From Treponema primitia ZAS-2 (GTDB taxonomy: Bacteria; Spirochaetota; Spirochaetia; Treponematales; Breznakiellaceae): a DNA stretch of 64,000 nt. Where the stretch lies: the NCBI RefSeq assembly GCF_000214375.1, contig NC_015578.1, forward strand, positions 2,790,001 to 2,854,000, in the 5' to 3' direction. Shown here in pieces: positions 7,760-16,536 of this stretch; the first letter of the stretch is position 1; the number at the start of each line of letters is the position of its first letter. The notes beneath the pieces were generated by a model. The model searched no databases. It had not been told where the DNA came from and saw only the letters and a program-made list of their open reading frames with translations. Position numbers and translations under genes: made by a program.

Positions 7760-10027
7760 ATGGAAGCGGTCATTTCGTCAATCAATGAAAAAATAGCCTC
7801 CTATTCCGCTGAAGATCGGGAACGCATACTCCGGGGCCTTCACTGGGCAGAGAAGCTCTATACCCAAGCCCCAACGAAGTCCCCCGCCGAAGCCCAGCCT
7901 GGCCCGGTACAGCCCTCCGCAGATATCCACTACGCCCTTTCCCAAAGCTTCCAATTCCCCCAGAGCGCCGGAGCAGCAGCCATTCTGGCGGACCTTAATA
8001 TGGATGCCGATACGATCATCGCCGCCCTGCTCCAGCATGCCCTGGAAAACCCGGCGGAAGACATCCGGGAAACCCTCATAGAACAATTCGGCGCATCGGT
8101 GGCCCTCCTGGTCGAAGGGGTTACCAGAATCGCCGACATCTCCGCAAAAAACAAAACTAACCACGAAGCCGAAAATATACGGAAGATGCTCTTCGCCATG
8201 GTCAAAGACCTGCGGGTTATTCTGATCAAGCTGGCGGACAAACTCCATACCATGCGGACCCTGGATCGGGCCGAACCGGAGGATCGGGATCGCGACTTGC
8301 AACTCCGACTTCAGTCGGCAAGTTCCCCGCGCGACTTGCAACGAAGTTCCCCGCGCGACTTGCAACTCCGACTTCAGTCGGCAAGTTCCCCGCGCAAATT
8401 TATCGCCCAGGAATGCCTGGATATCTACGCCCCTCTGGCTGATCGGCTGGGGATTTCCTGGATGAAGGATGAACTGGAGGACCTTTCGCTCAAGCACCTT
8501 AACAGAGAGATTTTCTACCAAATGAAGGAGATAGTATCCCTGAAAAAAGGGGAGCGCCAAGAATTCCTCGACAAGGTTACAGAAACCATCAGGGCCGAAG
8601 CCGCAAAGATGGGTATCACTATTGCTGTGGAAAGCCGAGCCAAACACTTTTACTCGATATACTTAAAAATGCGGAAACGTAACAAATCTATGGAAGATCT
8701 CTACGACCTGCTCGGCATTCGCATACTCTGTGACAGCATAGAGGATTGCTACACCCTTCTGGGCATGGTCCACCGCCTCTGGAAACCCCTGGACGGCCGC
8801 TTCAAAGATTATATCGCCATGCACAAGGCCAATGGCTATCAGAGCCTCCACACCACAGTTATGGGCTCATTTGAGCTCCGGTCTGACCGGAGCTCAAATG
8901 AGCTTGGAGTTAGCGAAACCAACTCCAGTGATTCGCCGCCTGCTTCAGAGGGTCGATTACTAGAAATTCAGATACGAACCTGGGAGATGCACCACATCGC
9001 AGAGTACGGCATTGCCAGCCACTGGCTCTACAAGGAAGGAAGTTCCCCGGAAGTCAAGCCCGGGGATCTCAGTATCGTTAACCGCCTAAAGGACTGGAAC
9101 CAGATCGAAACCGGGGATGGGGATAAGAGATCTTCCGAATCCTTCCTAGAGGACATCAAGCGAGAACTGCTCAAGGATTCTATTTTTGTTTTTACCCCCC
9201 AGGGTAAGGTAATAGAACTGCCCATGGGCGCAACCCCTATCGATTTTGCCTACCACATCCATTCAGCTATCGGGGACCGCTGCGCCGGGGCTAAGGCGGA
9301 TGGATCCATCATCCCCCTCTCAGCGGAACTGCGGAACACCCAGGTAGTAGAAATACTCACCGCCACCAATGCCCGTCCCCATGTAAACTGGCTGCGCTTC
9401 GTAAAAACCGCCAAGGCCCGGAACAAAATCCGCTCCTGGCTTCAGGAAAATGACGATTCGGTGATCATCGAAAAAAACGTCATCGCAAAGAAAAAAACCC
9501 CAGCAGACCAGGCGAAACCCCCTGAAAAGGAAAAACCCCCGGAAGCCCCGGTTCAGCATTTTGTCCAGGAACAGTCCGGGCTTCCCAATGTCGTCCAGGT
9601 CCGGGTGGAAGACGAAAAAAATATGATGATCCGCTTCGCCAAATGCTGCAACCCCGTAGCCGGGGACCCCATTGTGGGCTATGTATCCCGTGGCCGGGGC
9701 ATCATCGTCCACCGGAAAAATTGCAGCAATTTGGCCAACATCCCGGATTTTGCGGAACGGAAAATCGACACGGAATGGGAAAACGGCAACTCCCTTATTA
9801 AGCGCTTCAAGGTTGAGTCCCGGCTTTCTGCGGATCTGTTTTCAGAGATTGAAGGGGCGGTACGGAAACAGCAGGGCCACCTGATTGAAGGCCGGCTTGA
9901 AGAAACCGCCTCTAACCATCTGACAGGGTTTTTCACCATGCAGTTGGAACAAACGGAGGATCTTAAGAAAGTGATGAAAAACATCAGGGGAATCCCGGCG
10001 GTCTACAGTATCATATCGTTGAATTAA
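7760..10027 (+). CDS. RelA/SpoT family (p)ppGpp synthetase with degenerate hydrolase site and two repeat insertions
   Basis: 755 residues in the order HD-like domain (about 1-220), synthetase domain (about 225-420), TGS (about 473-535), zinc-finger-like CCNPVAGD (about 628) and ACT (about 680-755). The synthetase has RFKDYIA at residues 347-353, the RXKD form of the charge motif. In the HD domain the HDxxED motif reads QHALEN at residues 92-97, and the expected upstream His is absent, so hydrolysis of ppGpp is probably lost. Two insertions interrupt conserved blocks in frame: residues about 178-212 (palindromic units) and about 370-395 (a different palindrome, where homologues go directly from HTTV to LEIQIRT). 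It begins 4 bases after prmC. Confidence 0.93.
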   Translation: MEAVISSINEKIASYSAEDRERILRGLHWAEKLYTQAPTKSPAEAQPGPVQPSADIHYALSQSFQFPQSAGAAAILADLNMDADTIIAALLQHALENPAEDIRETLIEQFGASVALLVEGVTRIADISAKNKTNHEAENIRKMLFAMVKDLRVILIKLADKLHTMRTLDRAEPEDRDRDLQLRLQSASSPRDLQRSSPRDLQLRLQSASSPRKFIAQECLDIYAPLADRLGISWMKDELEDLSLKHLNREIFYQMKEIVSLKKGERQEFLDKVTETIRAEAAKMGITIAVESRAKHFYSIYLKMRKRNKSMEDLYDLLGIRILCDSIEDCYTLLGMVHRLWKPLDGRFKDYIAMHKANGYQSLHTTVMGSFELRSDRSSNELGVSETNSSDSPPASEGRLLEIQIRTWEMHHIAEYGIASHWLYKEGSSPEVKPGDLSIVNRLKDWNQIETGDGDKRSSESFLEDIKRELLKDSIFVFTPQGKVIELPMGATPIDFAYHIHSAIGDRCAGAKADGSIIPLSAELRNTQVVEILTATNARPHVNWLRFVKTAKARNKIRSWLQENDDSVIIEKNVIAKKKTPADQAKPPEKEKPPEAPVQHFVQEQSGLPNVVQVRVEDEKNMMIRFAKCCNPVAGDPIVGYVSRGRGIIVHRKNCSNLANIPDFAERKIDTEWENGNSLIKRFKVESRLSADLFSEIEGAVRKQQGHLIEGRLEETASNHLTGFFTMQLEQTEDLKKVMKNIRGIPAVYSIISLN
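8291..8395 (+). repeat. Palindromic coding repeat, three units (one shortened) inside the RelA/SpoT gene
   Basis: A full unit, a shortened unit (ACTTGCAACGAAGTTCCCCGCG) lacking the inner hairpin, and a second full unit. In a full unit ACTTGC pairs with GCAAGT, CCGACT with AGTCGG, and the CGCG ends with each other. It is read here as DLQLRLQSASSPR, a different codon phase from the prmC copies. Confidence 0.9.
8868..8930 (+). repeat. Second type of palindromic insertion in the RelA/SpoT gene
   Basis: A 16-base perfect inverted repeat (8868-8883 with 8885-8900; arm CATTTGAGCTCCGGTC) with a one-base loop, followed by a smaller hairpin GGAGTT/AACTCC (8906-8911 with 8921-8926). It encodes residues not found in homologues, between HTTVM and LEIQIRT. 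It is unrelated to the CTTGCAAC family in the same gene. Confidence 0.8.
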
Positions 10028-10046
10028 AAAATTAAAAATTTTAAAC

Positions 10047-10093
10047 CACAAAGGACACAAAGAAATTTTGATATTTCCTTCGTGTCCTTAGTG
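10047..10093. terminator. Inverted repeat between convergent genes, probable bidirectional terminator
   Basis: CACAAAGGACAC (10047-10058) pairs with GTGTCCTTAGTG (10082-10093) with one mismatch. AT-rich sequence on both sides lies between the RelA/SpoT gene and the convergent ribosomal cluster. It may end transcription from both sides; the U-tracts are not classical. Confidence 0.5.
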
Positions 10094-10110
10094 ATTATTT
10101 ATTCTTACAA

Positions 10111-10311
10111 CTAAGCTGTAGGAACTGTTTTTTTGCCGTGTTTTAGGGCGGCTTTGCAGGTTTTGCAGATCTTTATCTTCGTCTTCGTGTCGCCCTCACC
10201 TACTTCCTGTTCGTAGAGGACCTTGGTGTTTTCCCTGGAACATACCGGGCAAACACCCCGGCCACGGGAAGCGAGTTCCCGAATACCTTTACCTCTGTGC
10301 GCTTTAGACAT
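10111..10311 (-). CDS. Small conserved zinc-ribbon-like protein at the end of the ribosomal cluster
   Basis: 66 residues from ATG 10311, with AGGAG nine bases upstream; a TTG two codons earlier is less likely. Two CxxC pairs (CPVC and CKTC) about 27 residues apart suggest a zinc ribbon, and the sequence is strongly basic, as in small ribosome-associated proteins. It lies 12 bases after rplQ on the same strand, so it is expressed with the alpha operon. No known family is recognised. Confidence 0.6.
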   Translation of the reverse strand: MSKAHRGKGIRELASRGRGVCPVCSRENTKVLYEQEVGEGDTKTKIKICKTCKAALKHGKKTVPTA

Positions 10312-10323
10312 ATCCAATACTCC

Positions 10324-10863
10324 TTAATCAGCCGCCGGCGGAGCGGTCTTTTTGACCCCCACGCCTTTGCCCTTGGCCGCCGTGGGTTTAGCGCCGCCTT
10401 TTGCGCTCTTTTTCCGGTCCGCCTTCTTATCCTTAGCCTCGGAAGCAGCGGAAGCTTTTTTATCCGACTTCTTAGCCGTCTTATCCGTAGCGCCCTCGAC
10501 ATCCAGTTTATAATCCACCAGTTCCAGGATAACCACTTCCGCAGCGTCTCCCAAACGTTCACCCAGCTTGATAATCCGGGTGTAACCACCGGGCCGGTCT
10601 TTCATACGCAGGGCAATATCGGTAAAGAGTTTCGCCACAATCCCTTCATCAAAGAGACGGGCAGAAACAAGGCGCCGATTATGCACCGAGTCAATTTTTG
10701 CCCGGGTGATGAGCTTTTCTGCGCTCCGCCGTATCGCCAGAGCCTTAGTCTTGGTGGTCCTGATCCGTTCATACCGGAAAAGGGAAGTCACCATATTGCG
10801 GTGCAGGGCTTTCCGATGAGCCGCCATCACTTCCAGGGGGTTAAAACCGCTTCTATGATTCAT
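10324..10863 (-). CDS. rplQ: 50S ribosomal protein L17 with long basic C-terminal tail
   Basis: 179 residues. The first 115 or so are ordinary L17 ([28 protein letters not shown]), which lies near the exit tunnel. About 60 residues rich in Lys, Ala and Asp follow, a low-complexity tail absent from the E. coli protein (127 residues). The start overlaps the end of rpoA by 11 bases, implying coupling. Confidence 0.93.
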   Translation of the reverse strand: MNHRSGFNPLEVMAAHRKALHRNMVTSLFRYERIRTTKTKALAIRRSAEKLITRAKIDSVHNRRLVSARLFDEGIVAKLFTDIALRMKDRPGGYTRIIKLGERLGDAAEVVILELVDYKLDVEGATDKTAKKSDKKASAASEAKDKKADRKKSAKGGAKPTAAKGKGVGVKKTAPPAAD

Positions 10864-11908
10864 CTTCTTCTTCCTTTTGGGGTGCTATTTTAACCGCGTT
10901 CTTAAGCACGTTAATATCGGTAATGCCGAAACTTAAATTCCATTCTTTAAGTTTTTCCTTAATTTCCTGGAGGGACTTCTTGCCAAAGTTACGGGTCTTA
11001 GCGATATCATCTTCGGTCTTCCGGGTTAATTCCCCGATGGTTTTAATATTGGCGTTCTTGAGGCAGTTAGAGGACCGGACCGAAAGTTCCAATTCCTCCA
11101 CTGGGGTATTGAGGATCTGGCGTATACGCTCGTCATCCTCGTCCAAATCATCATCGGTCCCCAGGTTATTTTCGTCAAAGTTAATAAAAACCGAAAAGTG
11201 ATCCTTGGCGATCTTGGCAGCCTCAGCCAGGGCGTCATCGGGTTTGATGGTCCCGTCGGTCCACACCTCAATCACCAGCTTGTCATAATCACTGCGCTGG
11301 CCTACCCGGGTGGGCTCCACGGCGAACTTCACCTTTTTAACCGGGGAGAAGATCGCGTCCATGGGAATGGTGCCGATGACCTCCACATAGCGTTCGTTCA
11401 CTTCCGAGGGGATATACCCCCGGCCCAGGTCAATCTGAACTTCAAATTCCAGCCGGGCGTCATCCATGAGGGTCATAATATGCTGACCACCGCTCAGTAT
11501 TTCTACCTGGCCGGTACGCTCAAAGTCATCGCTCTTTATCTCCCCCTTCCCGGACCATTCGTAGAGGAGTATGTCCTGTTCCGAATCCTGGGGAAGCCGG
11601 AGCCTGATCTGCTTAAGGTTGTTGATAACCTCAAGGGTATCCTCCACAATATTGGGGATGGGCTCAAATTCGCTGGAAACGCTATGGGCAACCCCTTCGG
11701 TGTCATAAGAAGTGATCTTGACCGCCGTGATTGCATAACCCTGAATTGAGGAAAGTAGAACCCTTCGCAGGGTATTGCCCACAGTCGTACCGAATCCCGG
11801 TTCGAAGGGAGCGGCAATAAATTTGCCATAGTTTGGTTTAAGCTCGCCATGCTCAAAGGTGATACCTTTAGGGCGTTTGAATCCTTTAAGCAGGTTCTTA
11901 CGTGCCAT
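10853..11908 (-). CDS. rpoA: DNA-directed RNA polymerase subunit alpha
   Basis: 351 residues. The N-terminal dimerisation domain contains [21 protein letters not shown]; a linker follows, then the C-terminal domain with the helix-hairpin-helix region [19 protein letters not shown] that contacts UP elements and activators. Slightly longer than E. coli RpoA, with an acidic linker ([15 protein letters not shown]). It sits between rpsD and rplQ, the normal alpha-operon order. Confidence 0.97.
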   Translation of the reverse strand: MARKNLLKGFKRPKGITFEHGELKPNYGKFIAAPFEPGFGTTVGNTLRRVLLSSIQGYAITAVKITSYDTEGVAHSVSSEFEPIPNIVEDTLEVINNLKQIRLRLPQDSEQDILLYEWSGKGEIKSDDFERTGQVEILSGGQHIMTLMDDARLEFEVQIDLGRGYIPSEVNERYVEVIGTIPMDAIFSPVKKVKFAVEPTRVGQRSDYDKLVIEVWTDGTIKPDDALAEAAKIAKDHFSVFINFDENNLGTDDDLDEDDERIRQILNTPVEELELSVRSSNCLKNANIKTIGELTRKTEDDIAKTRNFGKKSLQEIKEKLKEWNLSFGITDINVLKNAVKIAPQKEEEDES

Positions 11909-11917
11909 GGGAACTCC

Positions 11918-12553
11918 TTATTTCGAATATAATTCGACGATCATCTGTTCTTTGATGTCCGCCAAATCGGTAATATCACTGCGTCGCGGAGAAGCAAGGA
12001 AGGTTCCCTTCATGCCATCCGGATCAAGCTGCAGCCAGGGCATAACCCCGGATTTGCCGAATTCCTTGAGGGCTTCTTTTATGATCACCATATTTTTTGA
12101 AGGTTCCTTAATTTCAATTACATCCTCTGGCCGTACAAGATAGGAAGGGATATTAACCCTTTTCCCGTTCACCACCACATGGCCGTGAAGCACAATCTGC
12201 CTGGCCTGACTGCGACTGGTGGCGAAGCGCAGACGGTACACCACATTGTCCAGCCTGCGTTCCAATAATATAAACAGATTCTCACCGGTGATGCCGGGCA
12301 TACGCAGAGCTCGTTCAAAGAACAGGCTAAACTGCTTCTCCTGCATTCCATAGATTCTCTTAAGCTTCTGCTTTTCCCGGAGCTGTACCCCGTAATCGGA
12401 ACGTTTCCCTGCCCGGGCTTTAGGATCCTTGCCAGGAGCGGGGCGCTTCTTATTAACGGGGCACTTATCGCTCTTACAACGATCCCCCTTGAGCATTAGT
12501 TTTTTCTGTTCCGCCCGGCAGAGCCGGCAAACCGGCCCGGTATATCTTGCCAT
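11918..12553 (-). CDS. rpsD: 30S ribosomal protein S4
   Basis: 211 residues with the N-terminal Cys region (CRLCRAEQKKLMLKGDRC) and the S4 RNA-binding domain (RLDNVVYRLRFATSRSQARQIVLHGHVVVNGKRVNIPSYLV). S4 is a primary 16S rRNA assembly protein and, in many bacteria, the repressor of the alpha operon. The four N-terminal cysteines suggest a zinc-binding form. It lies 9 bases before rpoA. Confidence 0.96.
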   Translation of the reverse strand: MARYTGPVCRLCRAEQKKLMLKGDRCKSDKCPVNKKRPAPGKDPKARAGKRSDYGVQLREKQKLKRIYGMQEKQFSLFFERALRMPGITGENLFILLERRLDNVVYRLRFATSRSQARQIVLHGHVVVNGKRVNIPSYLVRPEDVIEIKEPSKNMVIIKEALKEFGKSGVMPWLQLDPDGMKGTFLASPRRSDITDLADIKEQMIVELYSK

Positions 12554-12578
12554 AGTTCCTTTTCCTCCTCAGATGCTG

Positions 12579-12606
12579 GCCGCTTAAGGATTAATCCTTA
12601 AGCGGC
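12579..12606. promoter_or_regulatory. 28-bp perfect palindrome between rpsK and rpsD
   Basis: Half-site GCCGCTTAAGGATT followed directly by its reverse complement, filling most of the rpsK-rpsD gap. In RNA it folds into a stem of up to 12 or so pairs. It could be an RNA-processing or translational control element for S4; no U-tract follows, so a terminator is unlikely. Confidence 0.55.
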
Positions 12607-12612
12607 TTGCCG

Positions 12613-12996
12613 TTAAATACGGCGGGTTTTCCGCGGCCTGCAGCCGTTATGCGGAATCGGAGTAACGTCATTGATGGACTTTACCTTAATACCAAGGGCG
12701 CCGAGTTGGCGGATCGCCGATTCCCGGCCGATGCCGGGACCCTTTACGTACACATGCACTTCCCGCAACCCCACCTGGAGCGCCTTCTGGGCAGCAGTTT
12801 CAGTTACGGTCTGGGCGGCAAAGGGAGTCGATTTTTTCGCCCCCCGGAAGCCAAGACCGCCGGAACTTGCCCATGAAATAGCATTACCCATCAGGTCGGT
12901 GATGGTCACAATGGTATTATTAAACGTAGCCTGGATATATACGTTTCCCTCATAGACGGACTTTTTCTCTTTCCGCTTCTTCGTATTAGCAGCCAC
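12613..12996 (-). CDS. rpsK: 30S ribosomal protein S11
   Basis: 127 residues, standard length. Conserved blocks include [26 protein letters not shown] and the basic C-terminus [17 protein letters not shown]11 sits on the platform of the small subunit. The order rpsM-rpsK-rpsD-rpoA-rplQ is the usual alpha operon. Confidence 0.97.
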   Translation of the reverse strand: MAANTKKRKEKKSVYEGNVYIQATFNNTIVTITDLMGNAISWASSGGLGFRGAKKSTPFAAQTVTETAAQKALQVGLREVHVYVKGPGIGRESAIRQLGALGIKVKSINDVTPIPHNGCRPRKTRRI

Positions 12997-13023
12997 TCTT
13001 TCCTCCGCTATAATTATGCAACA

Positions 13024-13389
13024 TTACTTCTTCTTCCCTGCCACGGTCTTTTTCTTACCCTTCCGGGTACGAGCATTGGTCCGGGTCCGCTGTCCTCGCA
13101 GGGGCAGGCCCTTACGATGCCTGAGCCCCCGGTAACAGCCTATATCCATAAGCCGCTTGATATTCAGGGCTATTTCGGTGCGCAGCCGGCCTTCCACCTT
13201 ATAGTCACTTTCAATGAGCTGCCGCAGTTCATTCAGTTCTTCCTGGGACAGTTCGTTGATAAGTCGTTGGGGATCGATCTTCGCCTTGGTGCAGATTTCA
13301 TCTGCACTGGACCGGCCAATCCCGTAGACATAGGTCAACGCGATGTTTACATGCTTATTGGGGAGGTCAACCCCCGCTATACGTGCCAT
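13024..13389 (-). CDS. rpsM: 30S ribosomal protein S13
   Basis: 121 residues, normal length. [25 protein letters not shown] is the classical S13 start, and [24 protein letters not shown] forms the basic C-terminal tail reaching towards the P site. It follows rpmJ by 8 bases, with GGAGCG upstream of the ATG. Confidence 0.97.
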   Translation of the reverse strand: MARIAGVDLPNKHVNIALTYVYGIGRSSADEICTKAKIDPQRLINELSQEELNELRQLIESDYKVEGRLRTEIALNIKRLMDIGCYRGLRHRKGLPLRGQRTRTNARTRKGKKKTVAGKKK

Positions 13390-13397
13390 AGACGCTC

Positions 13398-13511
13398 CTA
13401 GCCTTGCTTCTGTTTATGCTTGGGATTCTGACAAATGATACGGACAATGCCGTTTCGTTTAATCACCTTGCATTTATCGCAAATCGGTTTCACACTGGTT
13501 CGGACTTTCAT
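13398..13511 (-). CDS. rpmJ: 50S ribosomal protein L36
   Basis: 37 residues: [20 protein letters not shown], then continuing to the end NPKHKQKQG. It has the zinc ligands of the Cys-type L36 (CDKC, then a Cys and a His). The start is ATG at 13511-13509 and the stop TAG at 13400-13398. It lies between secY and rpsM, as in other spirochaetes, and completes the 50S ribosome late in assembly. Confidence 0.95.
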   Translation of the reverse strand: MKVRTSVKPICDKCKVIKRNGIVRIICQNPKHKQKQG

Positions 13512-13613
13512 CCCGTTTCTCCCTATAACCCCATGGATAAACCACAGGGTAGCTATCTATTAAAACGAATTTATTGTAATTCGTCAATCTCACCGCACCG
13601 GACCACGCCGGGG

Positions 13614-14942
13614 CTATAAATTCCGGCCCCGCAAGCGCCCTCGTTTAGTCAAACCTTCATGGTGGTGCATTTTCAGCAGCGCCTCCACCTGGCTCATGGT
13701 ATCCAAATCAACCCCAACCAAGATCAACAGTGAAGTACCCCCCATAAGATACGAAATTGAAGAGGGGAAGTTAAACAAATGCTGAACAATAGTCGGCAAA
13801 ACAGCGATAACCGCCAGGTAGAGAGAACCGGGGAGCACAATCCGGTTCAATATCCTGGTAAGGTATTCTTCAATTTTATCAGTACGAATCCCTGGTATGG
13901 AACCACCATTTTCCCGGATGTTTTTCGCTATTTCTATAGGATTCAAGCTTACCTGGGTATAGAAATAGGCGAAAAAGATGATGAGCAACACATACAGTAC
14001 ATTGTACAAGGCGCCCCGGGGGTTTAATGCCCGGGAAACCGCCGCCAGCCAGGCCACATTCCCCCCGATAGTAGAGGCTATCTGGAGGGGGAAGGTCAGG
14101 ATGGAGGAGGCGAAGATTACCGGAATAACCCCGGAAGGGTTAATCTTAAAGGGAATGTAGGTATTCTGGGCGCCGTACATCCTCCGACCCACCACCCGTT
14201 TGGCGTAATGGACGGGAATTTTCCGCTGCCCCTGCTGCTCAAAGATAACCAGGGCAACCACAGCCACAAACATTATAAAGACCACGATCACAAAGACCAG
14301 GTTCAGGTCCCCGTTCCGCACCCTGCCGAAGAGTTCCCACAGGGCATGGGGAAGCCGGGCCACGATACCGGCAAAAATCAAGAGGGAAATGCCATTGCCA
14401 ATACCCCGCTTGGTGATCTGTTCCCCCATCCACATGAGGAACATGGTTCCCGTGGTTACGGTGAGCATGGCCAACAGGGTAAAGGGTAGGATATTAAGGC
14501 TGAGAAGGTTCTCAACACTCCGGGAGATGCTCTGGGCATACTGGGTAACCGCAAAGGACTGGATAAGACAGACCACCACGGTGCCGATACGCTGATATGC
14601 CTGGACCTTCTTCTTACCCCCCTCTTCCTGGGAGATCTTCTTCAGTTTTGGGAAGACGATCAAAAGGAGCTGCATGATGATGGACATTGAAATATAGGGC
14701 ATGATCCCAAGCATGAACACCGAGAAATTGGAAAAAGCGCCCCCCGCAAAGAAGTCAAGGTAGTCTATGATGGCGTTTCCCGAATTCTGCTGGGAAAGGA
14801 AATAAGCGTTTAATTCCCGAACATTGATCCCCGGGATAGGAAGTACCGCTCCCAGCCGGAAAACGATCAGCATCAGGGCGGTAAAAAGAAGGCGTTCCCT
14901 AAGTTCCTTTACCCTAAAAATTCCAACCAGCGGATTAGCCAT
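13614..14942 (-). CDS. secY: Preprotein translocase subunit SecY
   Basis: 442 residues with ten hydrophobic segments. Conserved plug and pore regions are recognisable (LPIPGIN near the start, IPFKINPSGVIPVIFASSIL in the middle, then GTSLLILVGVDLDTM). It forms the channel for protein export with SecE and SecG. Its start overlaps the last base of rplO, so it is translated with the spc cluster. No adk or map gene follows. Confidence 0.97.
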   Translation of the reverse strand: MANPLVGIFRVKELRERLLFTALMLIVFRLGAVLPIPGINVRELNAYFLSQQNSGNAIIDYLDFFAGGAFSNFSVFMLGIMPYISMSIIMQLLLIVFPKLKKISQEEGGKKKVQAYQRIGTVVVCLIQSFAVTQYAQSISRSVENLLSLNILPFTLLAMLTVTTGTMFLMWMGEQITKRGIGNGISLLIFAGIVARLPHALWELFGRVRNGDLNLVFVIVVFIMFVAVVALVIFEQQGQRKIPVHYAKRVVGRRMYGAQNTYIPFKINPSGVIPVIFASSILTFPLQIASTIGGNVAWLAAVSRALNPRGALYNVLYVLLIIFFAYFYTQVSLNPIEIAKNIRENGGSIPGIRTDKIEEYLTRILNRIVLPGSLYLAVIAVLPTIVQHLFNFPSSISYLMGGTSLLILVGVDLDTMSQVEALLKMHHHEGLTKRGRLRGRNL

Positions 14943-15394
14943 TAATCGTTCCCTGCCCCTTCAACGGTGCCCCCGGCTTTCAGGATTTTCTCCTTCGCGG
15001 AAGCGGAAAGGGCTGCGACTTTGAAGTTAAGTTTTTTGGTAAATTCACCATCCCCAAGTATCTTCACCGGCACATTTCCCTTTGCAAGTCCCTTGATGAT
15101 CAAGGAACCGGGATCAACGGTTTCGCCGTTTTCAAAGCGTTTCTCAATTTCTCCCAGATTTACCACCTGGAAAATTTTCCGGAAAGGGTAGTTTGAAAAA
15201 CCCCGGTGGGCCAAGCGCCGGAACAGGGGCATCTGGCCCCCTTCAAATCCGATATAGGTCTTCCCACCCGAGCGGGACTGCTGCCCCTTATTGCCCTTGC
15301 CGGCGGTGGTTCCCCTTCCGGAACCCTGGCCGCGGCCAATGATGCGTTTCTTTTTATTGGCGCCCTCAGGGGCGTGTAAATCAAAATCGTGCAT
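14942..15394 (-). CDS. rplO: 50S ribosomal protein L15
   Basis: 150 residues. The Gly/Arg-rich N-terminal extension (GRGQGSGRGTTAGKGNKGQQ) and the core GFEGGQMPLFRRLAHRGF are characteristic of L15. It shares one base with the secY start and one with the rpmD stop, indicating tight coupling. Confidence 0.96.
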   Translation of the reverse strand: MHDFDLHAPEGANKKKRIIGRGQGSGRGTTAGKGNKGQQSRSGGKTYIGFEGGQMPLFRRLAHRGFSNYPFRKIFQVVNLGEIEKRFENGETVDPGSLIIKGLAKGNVPVKILGDGEFTKKLNFKVAALSASAKEKILKAGGTVEGAGND

Positions 15395-15579
15395 TACTTA
15401 ATCTCCTCAACCGAAACCAAGTGGGAAACGGCTTTTACCATCCCCAAAATTGCGGGACTTGCTTCCTGCTCGGTACTGGAGCCTATCTTTCCCAGCCCCA
15501 GGGAACGAACCGTAGCCCGCTGCTTGGGAAGGGAACCGATGACACTACGCACCAGGCGGATTTTAATCTTCGCTGCCAT
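15394..15579 (-). CDS. rpmD: 50S ribosomal protein L30
   Basis: 61 residues from ATG 15579 (MAAKIKIRLVRSVIG); a start four codons earlier lies inside rpsE. IKIRLVRSVIGSLPKQRATVRSLGL is the L30 signature region. It starts two bases after the rpsE stop and ends in the rplO start codon. Confidence 0.94.
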   Translation of the reverse strand: MAAKIKIRLVRSVIGSLPKQRATVRSLGLGKIGSSTEQEASPAILGMVKAVSHLVSVEEIK

Positions 15580-15581
15580 GC

Positions 15582-16109
15582 TTAACCCCACAATTCATTC
15601 AGGGACTTGCCCCGGTTCTTGGCTACCGCCTTGGCATCCATCATTTTACTGATGCAGTCAAAGGTGGCCTTTACTACGTTATACTGGCTGGAGGCGCCGA
15701 TGGACTTGCTCAGCACATCCGTAACCCCTCCGGCTTCCATGATGGCCCGCACCGGCCCTCCGGCGATAATGCCGGTTCCCGAGCAAGCGGGTTTTAAGAG
15801 GACCCGGGAAGCCTTGAACAGTCCCTGGATCTCATGGGGGATAGTTCCGTTTTTGGTAGGAAGCTTGACCATGTTCCGCTTTGCCTTATCAATGCTCTTG
15901 CGGATTGCCTCGGACACGTCATTGGCCTTACCGAAACCATAACCCACGTTACCTTTCCGGTCACCCACTACTGAAAGAGCGGAAAAGGAAAAACGCCGAC
16001 CACCCTTCACAACCTTGGCGGTCCGGTTCAGTTTTACCAGCTTTTCAATAAATTCTTTTTCCGCAGGCTCCCGGTCCCGGTTTCGATCTCTGTCCCGTGA
16101 ATGTTCCAT
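15582..16109 (-). CDS. rpsE: 30S ribosomal protein S5
   Basis: 175 residues. The N-terminal dsRNA-binding fold has [19 protein letters not shown] and [17 protein letters not shown], and the second domain has [19 protein letters not shown] charged leader ([15 protein letters not shown]) precedes the fold. S5 contributes to decoding accuracy at the mRNA entry site. Confidence 0.96.
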   Translation of the reverse strand: MEHSRDRDRNRDREPAEKEFIEKLVKLNRTAKVVKGGRRFSFSALSVVGDRKGNVGYGFGKANDVSEAIRKSIDKAKRNMVKLPTKNGTIPHEIQGLFKASRVLLKPACSGTGIIAGGPVRAIMEAGGVTDVLSKSIGASSQYNVVKATFDCISKMMDAKAVAKNRGKSLNELWG

Positions 16110-16117
16110 TCCGCCCC

Positions 16118-16480
16118 CTAAAACTCTATCCCGGCTTTCCGGGTCCCATCGGCCATGGCCTTTACCAGACCGTGATACAAATAGCCGTTTCTGTCAAAAA
16201 CAACGGCCTTGATATTCTTTTCAAGCAGCCGTTTTCCCAGTACTTCCCCAAGCTGACCGGCCCCTTCAACAGTGGCCTTGATATTCCTCAATTCCTTTTC
16301 CAGGGTTGAGGCGGAAGCCAGGGTATGTCCCTTATCGTCATCAATAATCTGGATAGACAGGGACTTATTGCTCCGGACAACACTCATCCGGGGCCGCTCA
16401 GCGGTACCGGCTATGCGCTTGCGGATATGCACCTTCCGCTTATTCCGTTTTCTGTCTTTTTCAACCATTTTTCGCAACAT
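16118..16480 (-). CDS. rplR: 50S ribosomal protein L18
   Basis: 120 residues with the conserved start [21 protein letters not shown] and C-terminus [21 protein letters not shown]18 binds 5S rRNA together with L5. It lies 8 bases upstream of rpsE. The gap to rplF is unusual in holding two hairpins. Confidence 0.96.
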   Translation of the reverse strand: MLRKMVEKDRKRNKRKVHIRKRIAGTAERPRMSVVRSNKSLSIQIIDDDKGHTLASASTLEKELRNIKATVEGAGQLGEVLGKRLLEKNIKAVVFDRNGYLYHGLVKAMADGTRKAGIEF

Positions 16481-16498
16481 TGCACTTTCCTCTTAGAA

Positions 16499-16536
16499 GA
16501 AACTCCCTTGGGAGTTTCAAGAATCTTTTAGGATTC
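16499..16536 (-). promoter_or_regulatory. Two adjacent hairpins between rplF and rplR
   Basis: GAAACTCCCTTGGGAGTTTC (16499-16518) is a perfect inverted repeat, and GAATCTTTTAGGATTC (16521-16536) is a near-perfect one ending at the rplF stop codon. No T-tract follows, so an RNA-processing or stability role is more likely than termination. Confidence 0.5.
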
